NCBI GenBank assembly: GCA_016190445.1
Contig: JACPQL010000051.1
Span: 102,505-166,504 of the forward strand
Reading direction: 5' to 3'
DNA from: Chloroflexota bacterium
GTDB lineage: Bacteria; Chloroflexota; Dehalococcoidia; Lucifugimonadales; JACPQL01
DNA length: 64,000 nucleotides
The position numbers and the translations under genes were made by a program. The notes under the pieces are model-generated. The model was not told the DNA's origin. It did not search any database and saw only the letters and a program-made list of their open reading frames with translations. Shown one piece after another: positions 25,516 to 33,183 of the stretch; position 1 is the stretch's first letter, and each line of letters opens with the position of its first letter.

Positions 25516-25929
25516 TCAAACGTAGCGAGCCCGGCGTTCCTTCCGTATCACAAACCGGGTCGCGTACTCCTCTTTGGACAGCGTGACATCCTTGTTGTCC
25601 ACCAGGTCGGTGCGGAGCGCCGCGGCCTGCATCTCAGACCACGTAAAGCCGGTGTCCCTGGCACGGGCGAACCTCTTCTTCGGCATCACCACCCATATGG
25701 CACCGTCAGGTACAATGCGCCGCTGGAGCTGGGCAAAGACATCCGATAGCCCCTCTAGTCCAGTCGGCCAGAATATTATTGCATTGCACGGTCCCTCGGC
25801 CAGCCCCTCAGAGAGACCCACACCCTCCGGGCACTCCTGTCGGAGCAAGGCGGCAGCTTCGTGGCTCGCGTTCAAAAGGCAGACCACCTGGCCGGGCTGT
25901 ATCCGCATCTTTTTTGCAAGGCCAGGCAC
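25516..25929 (-). CDS. DUF3052 family protein
   Basis: From GTG 25929, four bases after the siroheme decarboxylase stop, the 137 residues read LAKKMRIQPGQVVCLLNAS, then AIIFWPTGLEGLSDVF, GAIWVVMPKK and ATRFVIRKERR, the typical pattern of DUF3052. The fold looks nucleotide- or SAM-binding-like but no activity is known. The longer frame from 26070 overlaps the upstream gene and is rejected. Close spacing makes it part of the haem-related operon. Confidence 0.82.
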   Translation of the reverse strand: MPGLAKKMRIQPGQVVCLLNASHEAAALLRQECPEGVGLSEGLAEGPCNAIIFWPTGLEGLSDVFAQLQRRIVPDGAIWVVMPKKRFARARDTGFTWSEMQAAALRTDLVDNKDVTLSKEEYATRFVIRKERRARYV

Positions 25930-25933
25930 AGCA

Positions 25934-26986
25934 CTATCCCTCGGCAGCCAAGTTCTGGCGCTCCCATTCCTCAAACTCGGGGCTGAAGTAGCGGACCCGA
26001 GTCTTTTTGTACTCCTTGGTGCTGTAAAGAAAGGCACGGCGGTCCATACCAGTGGCAGCCTGGATCGCATCCACCACCTGCTCGCACTCGCGCACCTTCC
26101 GACCGTGGACCATGGTGAAAACGTTGTAGGGCCAGTCAGGATAAGTGGGCCGCTGGTAGCAGTGGCTGACAGCCCGGAAAGAGGCCATCCGATTGCCCAC
26201 CTCCGCTACGCGCTCCTCCGGGACAGCCCAGACGACCATGGGATTTGCCCTGAAGCCGGCTTCCCGATGGTAAAGGATGGCGGCAAAGCGTCGCATGTGG
26301 CCTGACTCCATCAGCCGGTGGCCCCACCCCAGCAGCACCTCCACGGACATGCCCAGCCGCCGCGCCATCCCGCCAAAGGGCTGCGGCTCCATAGACAGGT
26401 CATCCTGGAGTTCGCGGATGACCGCCACATCCTTGTCGGTCAATGGCCGGGCCAGGGCCCGCTGACGGACTTCGTCCGTGTAGGCGGGCGCAGCGCGCTC
26501 ATCCACCGCCTCTTCACCCGCCACGTCCAGCACCACGCCGATCTTGAACAGACGTAGCGTGGGCAGGATGCGCGTGGACGTGGCCCCGGCCATCTGGTGC
26601 AGTCGCTGGACGATGCGCTCCAGACAACTTTGTGGGGGCACCGCGATGGTGAACCACATGTTGAACTGGTGGTTGCGTTTGTAGTTGTGGCTCACCCCCG
26701 GATGAGTGTTGACCACCGCTGCCGCCTGGTCCACCCTGGCAGAGTCCACCTGCATGGCCACCAGGCTGCTCTGGTACCCCAGCGCCCTGGTGTCGAAGAT
26801 GGCGCTTATCTGCCGGATAACGTGCGCATCTCTGAGCCTCTGGACTCGCCCCAGCACCTCGCCTTCGTCTATGCCCAGCATCTCGCCAAGGCGGGCGTAA
26901 GGCGCCACCTCCAGGGGGAAAGACTCCTGGACCATGTTCAGCAGGCGGCCATCTATTGCGTCGCGGGGTACCACTCTTGTGCTCAT
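25934..26986 (-). CDS. ahbAB: Siroheme decarboxylase, fused AhbA-AhbB
   Basis: Two Lrp/AsnC-like siroheme decarboxylase modules lie in one 350-residue chain. Module 1 (about 8-155) has the HTH IDEGEVLGRVQRLRDAHVI and SHNYKRNHQFNMWFTI. Module 2 (about 175-340) has VIRELQDDLSMEPQPF and SHCYQRPTYPDWPYNVFTMVHG, where the His and Tyr residues are those of the AhbA/B active site. AhbA/B convert siroheme to 12,18-didecarboxysiroheme; the related NirD/L/G/H proteins do this for haem d1. ATG 26986 is preferred over GTG 26998. It overlaps the native end of the ChdC-like gene upstream, supporting a haem-synthesis operon. Confidence 0.88.
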   Translation of the reverse strand: MSTRVVPRDAIDGRLLNMVQESFPLEVAPYARLGEMLGIDEGEVLGRVQRLRDAHVIRQISAIFDTRALGYQSSLVAMQVDSARVDQAAAVVNTHPGVSHNYKRNHQFNMWFTIAVPPQSCLERIVQRLHQMAGATSTRILPTLRLFKIGVVLDVAGEEAVDERAAPAYTDEVRQRALARPLTDKDVAVIRELQDDLSMEPQPFGGMARRLGMSVEVLLGWGHRLMESGHMRRFAAILYHREAGFRANPMVVWAVPEERVAEVGNRMASFRAVSHCYQRPTYPDWPYNVFTMVHGRKVRECEQVVDAIQAATGMDRRAFLYSTKEYKKTRVRYFSPEFEEWERQNLAAEG

Positions 26987-26998
26987 AGCTTCAACCAC

Positions 26999-27691
26999 TC
27001 AGGCTTTCCACGATCTCCTCCAGCCCCCTGGATATGCCGGTGAAGACGGCGTGTCCCTCAGGGTGTAGAGGCTGGCCTCGCTCTCGCGCAGCTCCATCAC
27101 CAGGTCAAGGAAATCGGCGGGCCTATCCGTCTCGAAGGCCAGCACAAACTCCTGGTCGTCCAGCCCAAAGGAGTAGGTGGTGTTGATCTTGACCGATGGG
27201 TATCGGTGGCCGATAGCGAAATGGTCGTTCATCATCGCCTGGCGGGCCGCCTTGGGCAGCCGGTACCAGGGCCTGGTCTTGACGAAGGGGTAGACGAAGA
27301 CGTACCTGGCCCCGCTGGGTCGTATCCGGGCCCGGCCACCCTCCTGCCCCTCATGGCGGTGACCGTCCAGGTACATGGACTCTTTGGTCATGGCGAGATA
27401 GGAGTACGGCGTGTCCAGGTAGCGTCCCAGGCCTGTCCGGCATAGGGCGGAGGCGAACTCCTGAAGGGTCTCCAGGTCGTGGCACGCCTTCCAGAGCAGG
27501 AAGTCCACGTCTCCTCGCAGGCCGACCAGGCTGTAGCCACGGACCATCATCCGAGGGAGGAACTCCTCTACCGTCGCCAGGAACTGCTCCTTGCCCCGCC
27601 GGCGCTCCTCTTCCTCCAACAGCCGCCACTGAGGCGCCACCTTGTACAGAGTGAACTTGACAAACTGCCTCTGGGACTTCCTCTCCGACAT
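26999..27691 (-). CDS. chdC: Chlorite dismutase-family protein, probable coproheme decarboxylase, with C-terminal frameshift
   Basis: The ~230-residue protein has the ChdC/HemQ layout: QFVKFTLYKVAPQWR, LRGDVDFLLWKACHD, YVFVYPFVKTRPWYRLP and MMNDHFAIGHRYPSVKINTTYSFGLDDQEFVLAFE with the haem-ligand His. ChdC decarboxylates coproheme to haem b. The present frame ends SSPAYPGGWRRSWKA, but a single missing C near 27042 would restore LRDTPVFTGISRGLEEIVESLSG with its stop at 26991-26993, the usual family ending. Either a real frameshift or a homopolymer error. Its neighbour is siroheme decarboxylase, so the two may act in one haem route. Confidence 0.82.
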   Translation of the reverse strand: MSERKSQRQFVKFTLYKVAPQWRLLEEEERRRGKEQFLATVEEFLPRMMVRGYSLVGLRGDVDFLLWKACHDLETLQEFASALCRTGLGRYLDTPYSYLAMTKESMYLDGHRHEGQEGGRARIRPSGARYVFVYPFVKTRPWYRLPKAARQAMMNDHFAIGHRYPSVKINTTYSFGLDDQEFVLAFETDRPADFLDLVMELRESEASLYTLRDTPSSPAYPGGWRRSWKA

Positions 27692-27707
27692 TGTAAGGGA
27701 TCGCCTT

Positions 27708-28709
27708 TCAACCTTTCACAGGGAAAGGAGTCTCTTCCAGGTAGAAGTTGTGCTCTGCCAGGTCATCAAGGCGCTGTCGCTCCTCGGCAGTGAAGTCAGG
27801 CACCTCCGAGGCCCCAGCGAACTCCACAAGTTGCTCCAGGGAGAGGATGGTGGGCAGGACTGAGGCCACCATCTCCTGGTCCAGGGCGAACTTGATGGCC
27901 GCCTGGCCGAGGGTGCGCCCGGTGCCCTCCGCCAGAAAGCGGACGCGCTCCACCTTCTTAAGGCCGTCCTGAAGCCACTCTCGCTGGCGGAATCTGCGGT
28001 GATCGCCCTCAGGGAAGACCGTCTCCGCGTTGACTGTGCCGTCCAGCAGCCCCGAGGCGTGGGGCACCCGCACCAGCAGGCCAGTGCTTGTCTCTTTGGC
28101 GATGGGGAAGAAGCGCCGGGCGGGCTCCTGCTCCAGGATGCTGTAGATGGTCTGGAGAGATGGCACACCCCGCTCCCTCATGGCGGCCTCTCCCTCCTCA
28201 GACCAGCCGATGTCCGGCCCCAGGGCCACGCCCACGTAGCGGACATTGCCCTGCCTCTGGAGCGCCGCCAGTGTGTCGAACACCTCATCCCGTCTTATGG
28301 CATCCAGGCGGGGGTTGTGCATCTGGTAGAGGTCAATATAGTCCGTCCTCAGGCGGCGCAGGCTACCCTCGCAGGCACGCCGGATAAAGTCCGGCGACCA
28401 GTCCTGCGGGTGCTCCCGGTGTCCCTGACGAGGGAGGGTTGAGCCCTCGAAATCGTAGCCGAACTTGGTGGCTACAACAATCTCGTGCCGGTGCTCCCTC
28501 AATGCCTGGGCCAGGACCTCCTCGCCGTAGCCACTGCCGTAGACGTCAGCCGTGTCGTAGAGGGTGATGCCCAGGTCCAGGGCCTTCCGTAGCAGCCTGA
28601 CGCGCAGACTGTCGTCCTTGACGCCCCACCAGTCGGTGCCGACAGTCCAGACGCCGAAGCCCGTCTCCGAGACCACCAGGTCGGTATTGGGAAAGCGGCG
28701 GAACTTCAT
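27708..28709 (-). CDS. Aldo/keto reductase
   Basis: The 333 residues form a TIM-barrel NAD(P)H oxidoreductase of the AKR family. [15 protein letters not shown] has the catalytic Asp and Tyr, VVATKFGYD the Lys, and [11 protein letters not shown] the His-region strand. The C-terminus LAQ-like helix ([22 protein letters not shown]) binds the cofactor. ATG 28709 has GGGGAG eight bases upstream; a longer start at 28733 is weaker. Substrate unknown. It lies 17 bases upstream of the ChdC-like gene and may share its transcript. Confidence 0.9.
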   Translation of the reverse strand: MKFRRFPNTDLVVSETGFGVWTVGTDWWGVKDDSLRVRLLRKALDLGITLYDTADVYGSGYGEEVLAQALREHRHEIVVATKFGYDFEGSTLPRQGHREHPQDWSPDFIRRACEGSLRRLRTDYIDLYQMHNPRLDAIRRDEVFDTLAALQRQGNVRYVGVALGPDIGWSEEGEAAMRERGVPSLQTIYSILEQEPARRFFPIAKETSTGLLVRVPHASGLLDGTVNAETVFPEGDHRRFRQREWLQDGLKKVERVRFLAEGTGRTLGQAAIKFALDQEMVASVLPTILSLEQLVEFAGASEVPDFTAEERQRLDDLAEHNFYLEETPFPVKG

Positions 28710-28769
28710 GGTGCGATCTCCCCTAGCAGGCATCCAGACGCGTCAGGCTGCCGAACGGCCAGTGTGGTG

Positions 28770-29357
28770 TCAACCTGTCCCCGCCAGGTGCTGGAGGGCC
28801 CGGCGCACCCGCTCCTCCAAGGGCAGGCCTGGCTCCAGCCCCGCCATGGCCTGCCGCGCCTCCGACGGAGTGTAGCCCAGCGCCACCAGGGCGGTCACGG
28901 CGTCCACCGGGCCCGGCCCCGGGGCCCCCACCTCCACAGCCCCCCGCTCCTTCTCCAGCCTGCCCCGTAGCTCCAGCACCAGCCGCGCCGCCCTCTTCTT
29001 GCCCACGCCCGGCACCCGGCCCAAGGCATCGGCGTCGCCAGAGGCGATGGCCAGTGCCACCTCCTGCGGGCCCATGGCCGAGAGTACCACCAGGGCGATC
29101 CTGGGACCCACCCCGCTCACACTCAGGAGCAACTCGAACACCCGCCTGGCCTCCTCGGTGGCGAAGCCGTACAGGGATAGGGCGTCCTCGCGCACCACCA
29201 GGTGGGTGAAGAGGCGCACCCCGTCACCGACCTCCCCCAGCGACTCCAGCGAAGAGGACGGCACATAGACCCGCAGGCTGACGCCCCCAACCACCACCAC
29301 CACACTGTCGGTGCTCCTCTGCTCCAGAACGCCCCGTACCGCGGCTATCAGGCTCAC
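28770..29357 (-). CDS. ruvA: Holliday junction branch migration protein RuvA
   Basis: RuvA binds Holliday junctions and loads the RuvB helicase. The 195 residues start at GTG 29357, overlapping the ruvC stop by four bases (GTGA). The N-terminal OB-fold has LIAAVRGVLEQRS and REDALSLYGFATEEARRVFELLL. Two helix-hairpin-helix motifs follow: VSGVGPRIALVVLSAM and VPGVGKKRAARLVLELRGRL. The C-terminal domain DAVTALVALGYTPSEARQAM contacts RuvB. RuvB is not in this window. Confidence 0.95.
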   Translation of the reverse strand: MSLIAAVRGVLEQRSTDSVVVVVGGVSLRVYVPSSSLESLGEVGDGVRLFTHLVVREDALSLYGFATEEARRVFELLLSVSGVGPRIALVVLSAMGPQEVALAIASGDADALGRVPGVGKKRAARLVLELRGRLEKERGAVEVGAPGPGPVDAVTALVALGYTPSEARQAMAGLEPGLPLEERVRRALQHLAGTG

Positions 29358-29863
29358 GGCAGTATCTTGCCCCGCGCCAGGGCAGCAGCCCGCCGATGGC
29401 GCAGGTGGCAAAGCGCCACCGCCAGAGCATCGGCAGCGTCGGCGGGTTGTGGCACCTCATTGAGCCCCAGGATGAGCCGCACCATCTCCTGGACCTGGGC
29501 CTTGGTACTGCCGCCGTAGTCGGCGACCGCACTCTTGACCTGGGCAGGCGAGTAGCAGGACACGGGAAGGTCTCGGGCGGCGGCCACCAGCAGCGCTACC
29601 CCTTGGGCCTGGCCCACTGCCAGCGCTGACCTGGCGCCCCGGTCAATGGAAACGAAAGGCTCCTCCACTGCCACCTCATCAGGCGACCACCGGGCCGCCA
29701 CGCCCAGCAACTCCTGGTGGAGCCGGTACAGCCGCTGGTAGACCGGGAGCCGAGCGCTGGCGGTCAGCACACCCTGCTCCAGGCAGCTAGGACCCTCGGG
29801 GCCGTCGGCCACCAGGCCATAGCCCATCTTGGTAGTGCCGGGGTCCACCCCCAGAACGCGCAC
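29354..29863 (-). CDS. ruvC: Crossover junction endodeoxyribonuclease RuvC
   Basis: RuvC resolves Holliday junctions by paired nicking. The 169 residues show the four acidic residues of the RNase H-like site: Asp7 in VLGVDPGTT, Glu in DEVAVEEPF, and the two Asp in PADAADALAVALCH. GTG 29863 has GGAGG four bases upstream. The ruvC-ruvA overlap and the yebC gene 17 bases before it match a common yebC-ruvC-ruvA operon. Confidence 0.96.
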   Translation of the reverse strand: MRVLGVDPGTTKMGYGLVADGPEGPSCLEQGVLTASARLPVYQRLYRLHQELLGVAARWSPDEVAVEEPFVSIDRGARSALAVGQAQGVALLVAAARDLPVSCYSPAQVKSAVADYGGSTKAQVQEMVRLILGLNEVPQPADAADALAVALCHLRHRRAAALARGKILP

Positions 29864-29880
29864 CGGTCCTCCAAAATCAA

Positions 29881-30648
29881 TCAGCGGGCCGCTGCCTCGC
29901 TGCCGTACCTCTCCACCACCTCCTGCGGGAACTCGGCGTTGGTGTACACCCGCTGGACGTCGTCCATCTCCTCAAGCCGCTCCAGCAGCCTCAGCATCTG
30001 CTCCGCCGACTTGGCATCCAGAGGGACCGTAGCCTTGGGCACCATGGAGAGTTCCGCAGAGGCCACCTCGGCACCTTGGGCATCAATGCTCTGGCGGATA
30101 GCATCGAAGTGCCGCGGATCGCCGTATATCTCCAGGACTCCGTCTTCCAGCTTGAAGTCCTCGGCGCCCGCATCTATGGCGGCCAGGGCGACCTTCTCCG
30201 CCTCCTCCGCGTTCGGGGTCTCAATCGTCACCACGCCCCGAGGCTCAAAGGCCCAGGCCACACCTCCGGTCTCACCCAGGCTCCCACCACCGCGGGTCAG
30301 GGCAGCTCTCAACTCGGACACCGTGCGGTTCCGGTTGTCAGTGATGGTCTGGAGAAGGATGGCCGCCCCGCCGGGCCCGTACCCCTCGTAGGTGATCTCC
30401 TCGACCTTTTCTGTGGCGTCGCCACCCCCGCCCCGCTTGATGGCCCGCTCTATGTTGTCGGCGGGCATGTTCGCCTCTCTAGCCTTCTCCAGAGCCAGGC
30501 GCAGCCGGACATTCAGGGTGGGGTCGGGCCCCCCCTGGCGTGCCGCCACGCTCAGTTCTCGAACCACCTTGGTGAAGAGCTGGCCACGCTTGGCATCCAC
30601 GGTGCCCTTCTTGCGTTTGATGGTAGACCATTTGGAGTGGCCGGACAT
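29881..30648 (-). CDS. yebC: YebC/PmpR (TACO1) family protein
   Basis: The 255-residue protein opens with the family hallmark SGHSKWSTIKRKKGTVDAKR and contains NMPADNIERAIKRG, the YEGYGPGGAAILL block and TDNRNRTVSELRAALTRGGG. YebC proteins have been described both as transcriptional regulators and, more recently, as ribosome-associated factors that relieve stalling. It heads the ruvC-ruvA group. Start ATG 30648 is followed by the conserved MSGHSKW. Confidence 0.95.
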   Translation of the reverse strand: MSGHSKWSTIKRKKGTVDAKRGQLFTKVVRELSVAARQGGPDPTLNVRLRLALEKAREANMPADNIERAIKRGGGGDATEKVEEITYEGYGPGGAAILLQTITDNRNRTVSELRAALTRGGGSLGETGGVAWAFEPRGVVTIETPNAEEAEKVALAAIDAGAEDFKLEDGVLEIYGDPRHFDAIRQSIDAQGAEVASAELSMVPKATVPLDAKSAEQMLRLLERLEEMDDVQRVYTNAEFPQEVVERYGSEAAAR

Positions 30649-30711
30649 ATGCCCACCTCCTCCCCGATGTCATGATGATAGCACCGCCCTGATGGCAGGG
30701 TCAAAGCGTAG

Positions 30712-30740
30712 TTGTTGGATGCGGGTCTACGTGCTATTCT
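30712..30740 (+). promoter_or_regulatory. Sigma-70-type promoter of the PHP gene
   Basis: TTGTTG (30712-30717), 17-base spacer and TATTCT (30735-30740) lie 21 bases before the ATG at 30762. yebC starts on the opposite strand at 30648. Confidence 0.5.
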
Positions 30741-30761
30741 CGCTACCCTGTGGAGGGAGAC

Positions 30762-31424
30762 ATGGTATACGACTTTCACACGCACACTTTCCTTAGCGAC
30801 GGAGAGCTCTCCCCGGTGGAGTTGGTCCGCCGGGCGGCGGCGCTGGGGTATCGCGCCATAGCCATCACAGACCATGTCGGGTTCGGGACCCAGATGCCCA
30901 CCATCCCGGTGCTGGCGGAGGAGTGCCAGCGGGTCTCGGGCCGCTGGGGCGTGATGGCCTTCCCGGGCGTGGAACTGACCCACATCCCCTCTGACCTCAT
31001 TGACGAGGCTGCCCGCAAGGCCAGGGAGCTGGGGGCCAAGCTCGTGGTGGTCCACGGGGAGACGCTGGTGGAGCCGGTGGAAGAGGGGACGAATCTGGCG
31101 GCGGTGAGTTCGCCCTACGTGGATGTCCTGGCACACCCCGGCCTCCTGACCCCTGAGGAGGCCCGAATTGCCGCCCGGAACGGCGTCTTTCTGGAGGTAT
31201 CGGCGCGCCGCGGGCACAGCCTAGCTAACGGTCACGTGGTACGCACCGCCCTGGCCGCCGGAGCCCGCATCATTGTGGACTCCGATGCCCACGCACCCTC
31301 TGACCTGCTGGCACCACACTTCGCCCGCAAGGTAGCGCTGGGCGCTGGCCTCACGGGCGAAGAGATCGCCGTGGCCCTGGAGACCAACCCTCAGGGGCTA
31401 CTCCAGAAACTACAAGAGCGATAA
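30762..31424 (+). CDS. PHP-domain phosphoesterase, histidinol phosphatase-like
   Basis: The 220 residues begin YDFHTHTFLSDGELSPVELV, the HxH metal motif of the PHP fold, followed by AIAITDHVGFG, GVELTHIP, VVVHGETLVEP, VDVLAHPG, LEVSARRGH and IIVDSDAHAPSDL, each supplying His, Asp or Glu for a trinuclear metal site. Length and motifs fit HisK-type histidinol phosphatases and related small PHP phosphatases, but no substrate is proven. ATG 30762 has GGAGGGAG upstream; GTG 30750 is the alternative. Since hisA and hisH are elsewhere in the window, a histidine role is possible but not shown. Confidence 0.87.
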   Translation: MVYDFHTHTFLSDGELSPVELVRRAAALGYRAIAITDHVGFGTQMPTIPVLAEECQRVSGRWGVMAFPGVELTHIPSDLIDEAARKARELGAKLVVVHGETLVEPVEEGTNLAAVSSPYVDVLAHPGLLTPEEARIAARNGVFLEVSARRGHSLANGHVVRTALAAGARIIVDSDAHAPSDLLAPHFARKVALGAGLTGEEIAVALETNPQGLLQKLQER

Positions 31425-31484
31425 CAAACAGCACTAGCAAGCAGAGCAACCACCCGGGGCCAGGACCGATGGACTACTGGAAGA

Positions 31485-31625
31485 CTAGCCCTTGCCGATA
31501 CGGAATACCTTGGTCCCGCATGTCGGGCAGGTGCCCTGGGTGGCCGGTCGGCCATTCTTCAGGGTCACGCGCGACGGGTTGCGGATCTCTTTCTTGGCCC
31601 GGCACTTGAAGCAATACGCATCCAT
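31485..31625 (-). CDS. DUF5679 zinc-ribbon mini-protein
   Basis: A 46-residue protein from ATG 31625 with AGGAGG seven bases upstream. DAYCFKCRAKKEIRNPS and GTCPTCGTKVFRIGKG hold four Cys in two CxxC knuckles, and VTLKNGRPATQ between them is the conserved family core. DUF5679 proteins are of unknown function and common in Chloroflexota and actinobacteria. It has its own promoter. Confidence 0.9.
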   Translation of the reverse strand: MDAYCFKCRAKKEIRNPSRVTLKNGRPATQGTCPTCGTKVFRIGKG

Positions 31626-31654
31626 GAACGATCCTCCTATCTAGCCATAGGGGG

Positions 31655-31683
31655 ACAATATAGCGTCAGCTTGCTATTGTCAA
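31655..31683 (-). promoter_or_regulatory. Sigma-70 promoter of the DUF5679 gene
   Basis: On the minus strand, TTGACA (31683-31678) and TATTGT (31660-31655) are 17 bases apart; a TATATT overlapping it gives a 15-base alternative. The start codon is about 30 bases downstream. Confidence 0.6.
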
Positions 31684-31726
31684 GGCCTTTTAGCTAGGAG
31701 AAGGCCTCAATTTAGAAGGGCCGCCG

Positions 31727-31834
31727 CTAGCAGGCTGCTGAAAAGGGCCTCCGGCCTTTTTCAGCAGGTTCACCCCGTCCCTGGTGGGCAAGGGGGCCAT
31801 CGCTGAAAAACTCCGTTTATCAGCGACCTGCTAG
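31727..31834. mobile_element. CTAG-flanked miniature element, copy 3 (short variant), at the truB 3' end
   Basis: CTAG at 31727-31730 and 31831-31834 enclose 100 bases with inverted ends CAGGCTGCTGAAAAGGG and CAGGTCGCTGATAAACGG. The interior differs from copies 1 and 2 apart from palindromic blocks (GGGCCTCCGGCC). It supplies the last codons and stop of truB: removing it and one CTAG would change the ending from RLAGR to RLAAALLN. Confidence 0.7.
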
Positions 31835-32776
31835 GCGCGGCGAGTACATGGAGGGGTGTGCTATCTGGAACACCTTCTCTGGCTGCCAGATGCCCTGCGC
31901 CTTGTTGAGGCGCACCACCCCCACGAAGCGACCGTCAGGGCTGTAGGCGCGCCGCCGCTCCAGATGTGAGGCATACATGATATCAGGCCCAGCAGGCACC
32001 GGTTGGCCGCTGCGAAGAAGCCGCTCCGCCCGGGCCTCAACGGTTATGGATGCGACCCCCAGGAGGATCACGTCAGGGGGCTGGAGTAGAGAGAGCCACT
32101 TCCCCTCCTCAACTGCCTTAGCGAACTCGTCGGGAGAGACCGCGTCCTCCAAACGAAACGGCCCTGTGCGCAGGCGCACCAGGGAGTGGATGTGGGCCCC
32201 CACCCCCAACGCCTTCCCCAGGTCATGCGCCAGACTCCGCATGTAGACCCCACGTCCGCACTCTGCCTCCAGGGTCAAGAAGGGAGGTTCCCATTCCACA
32301 AGCTCAAGCCGGTGCACCTTGACCTGGCGTGGAGCCCTCTCCACCTCCACCCCGGCCCGCGCCAAGTCATAAAGGCGCTTCCCCTCCCTCTTCAACGCGC
32401 TATACATGGGTGGTTGCTGGGAGATGGTCCCTGTAAGAGACGGCAGCTTCTCGACCACCTGCTCGCGGGTAATTTGAGAGGGGTCCGCCTCTTCTGTGAC
32501 TTTGCCAAGAGAGTCGTAGGTATCGGTGGTCACACCCATTCGCACACGCGCCCGGTAGACCTTGGAGCCGCTGATAAGGTATTCCATCACCCGGGTGGCC
32601 TGCCCAAAGCAGATGGGAAGAACGCCGCCAGCCACCGGGTCCAGGGTGCCGCCATGGCCCACCCGGCGCACACGGGTGAGCCGCTTAGCCCAACGCACCA
32701 TGTCCATGGACGTAGTGCCCATGGGCTTGTTCAGGTTGAGAATGCCATCCACCGCCGCCGGCAAAGAGTTACTCAT
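31820..32776 (-). CDS. truB: tRNA pseudouridine(55) synthase TruB
   Basis: TruB isomerises U55 in the T-loop of tRNAs. The 318 residues have ILNLNKPMGTTSMDMV, the catalytic Asp in RVGHGGTLDPVAGGVLP, ATRVMEYLISGSKVYRA and the RGVYMRSLAHDLGKALG segment, with a C-terminal PUA-like extension. The start overlaps the rbfA stop by eight bases. The last two codons and the stop come from the CTAG element at 31727-31834. TruB is the distal gene of the nusA-rnpM-infB-rbfA-truB operon. Confidence 0.96.
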   Translation of the reverse strand: MSNSLPAAVDGILNLNKPMGTTSMDMVRWAKRLTRVRRVGHGGTLDPVAGGVLPICFGQATRVMEYLISGSKVYRARVRMGVTTDTYDSLGKVTEEADPSQITREQVVEKLPSLTGTISQQPPMYSALKREGKRLYDLARAGVEVERAPRQVKVHRLELVEWEPPFLTLEAECGRGVYMRSLAHDLGKALGVGAHIHSLVRLRTGPFRLEDAVSPDEFAKAVEEGKWLSLLQPPDVILLGVASITVEARAERLLRSGQPVPAGPDIMYASHLERRRAYSPDGRFVGVVRLNKAQGIWQPEKVFQIAHPSMYSPRLAGR

Positions 32777-33137
32777 TGGGAGTGGAGTCCCCGGCCCCGG
32801 GAGCTAGGTCCCGCATTACCTCCAGCACGCGCGCTCCCTCCTGTATGGACTCGTCCAAGAGAAAGCGTAGCTCGGGGGTGTTCTTGGTCCTAAGACGCTC
32901 CCGCAGGCTCCGCCGCAGGAACCCGGAGGCAGACTCCAGCCCGCGCAGAGCATCCTTTTTGGCCTGGCTCTCTCCCATGACGCTGACGTAAATACGGGCG
33001 TATCTCATGTCCACTGAGGTGTCCACGCGGGTGATGCTGACCATGGCGCCCAGTCGCGGGTCCTTCATGGTGTGGGCCACCAGATCGCTTATCTCCCTGC
33101 GCAGCAAGCCATTGAGGCGGTCCAAGCGTCGGGTCAC
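32769..33137 (-). CDS. rbfA: 30S ribosome-binding factor RbfA
   Basis: RbfA binds the 5' region of 16S rRNA during 30S maturation. The 122 residues from GTG 33137 (GGGAGG six bases upstream) include TRRLDRLNGLLRREISDLV, MVSITRVDTSVDMRYARIYV and the KH-like ASGFLRRSLRERLRTKNTPELRFLLDES pattern. Longer frames into infB are rejected. Between infB and truB as usual. Confidence 0.94.
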   Translation of the reverse strand: MTRRLDRLNGLLRREISDLVAHTMKDPRLGAMVSITRVDTSVDMRYARIYVSVMGESQAKKDALRGLESASGFLRRSLRERLRTKNTPELRFLLDESIQEGARVLEVMRDLAPGAGDSTPNE

Positions 33138-33183
33138 AGCGGGCCTCCCGAGAGGCACCGTAGCCAAGATGCGGATAGGGCCA

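Noticed and set aside
28770-30648. tRNA or small RNA genes in tight operons
   Set aside because: No cloverleaf, T-loop GTTCRANYC or CCA-end pattern was recognised anywhere in the window by eye; a tRNAscan-SE and Rfam run would settle this.
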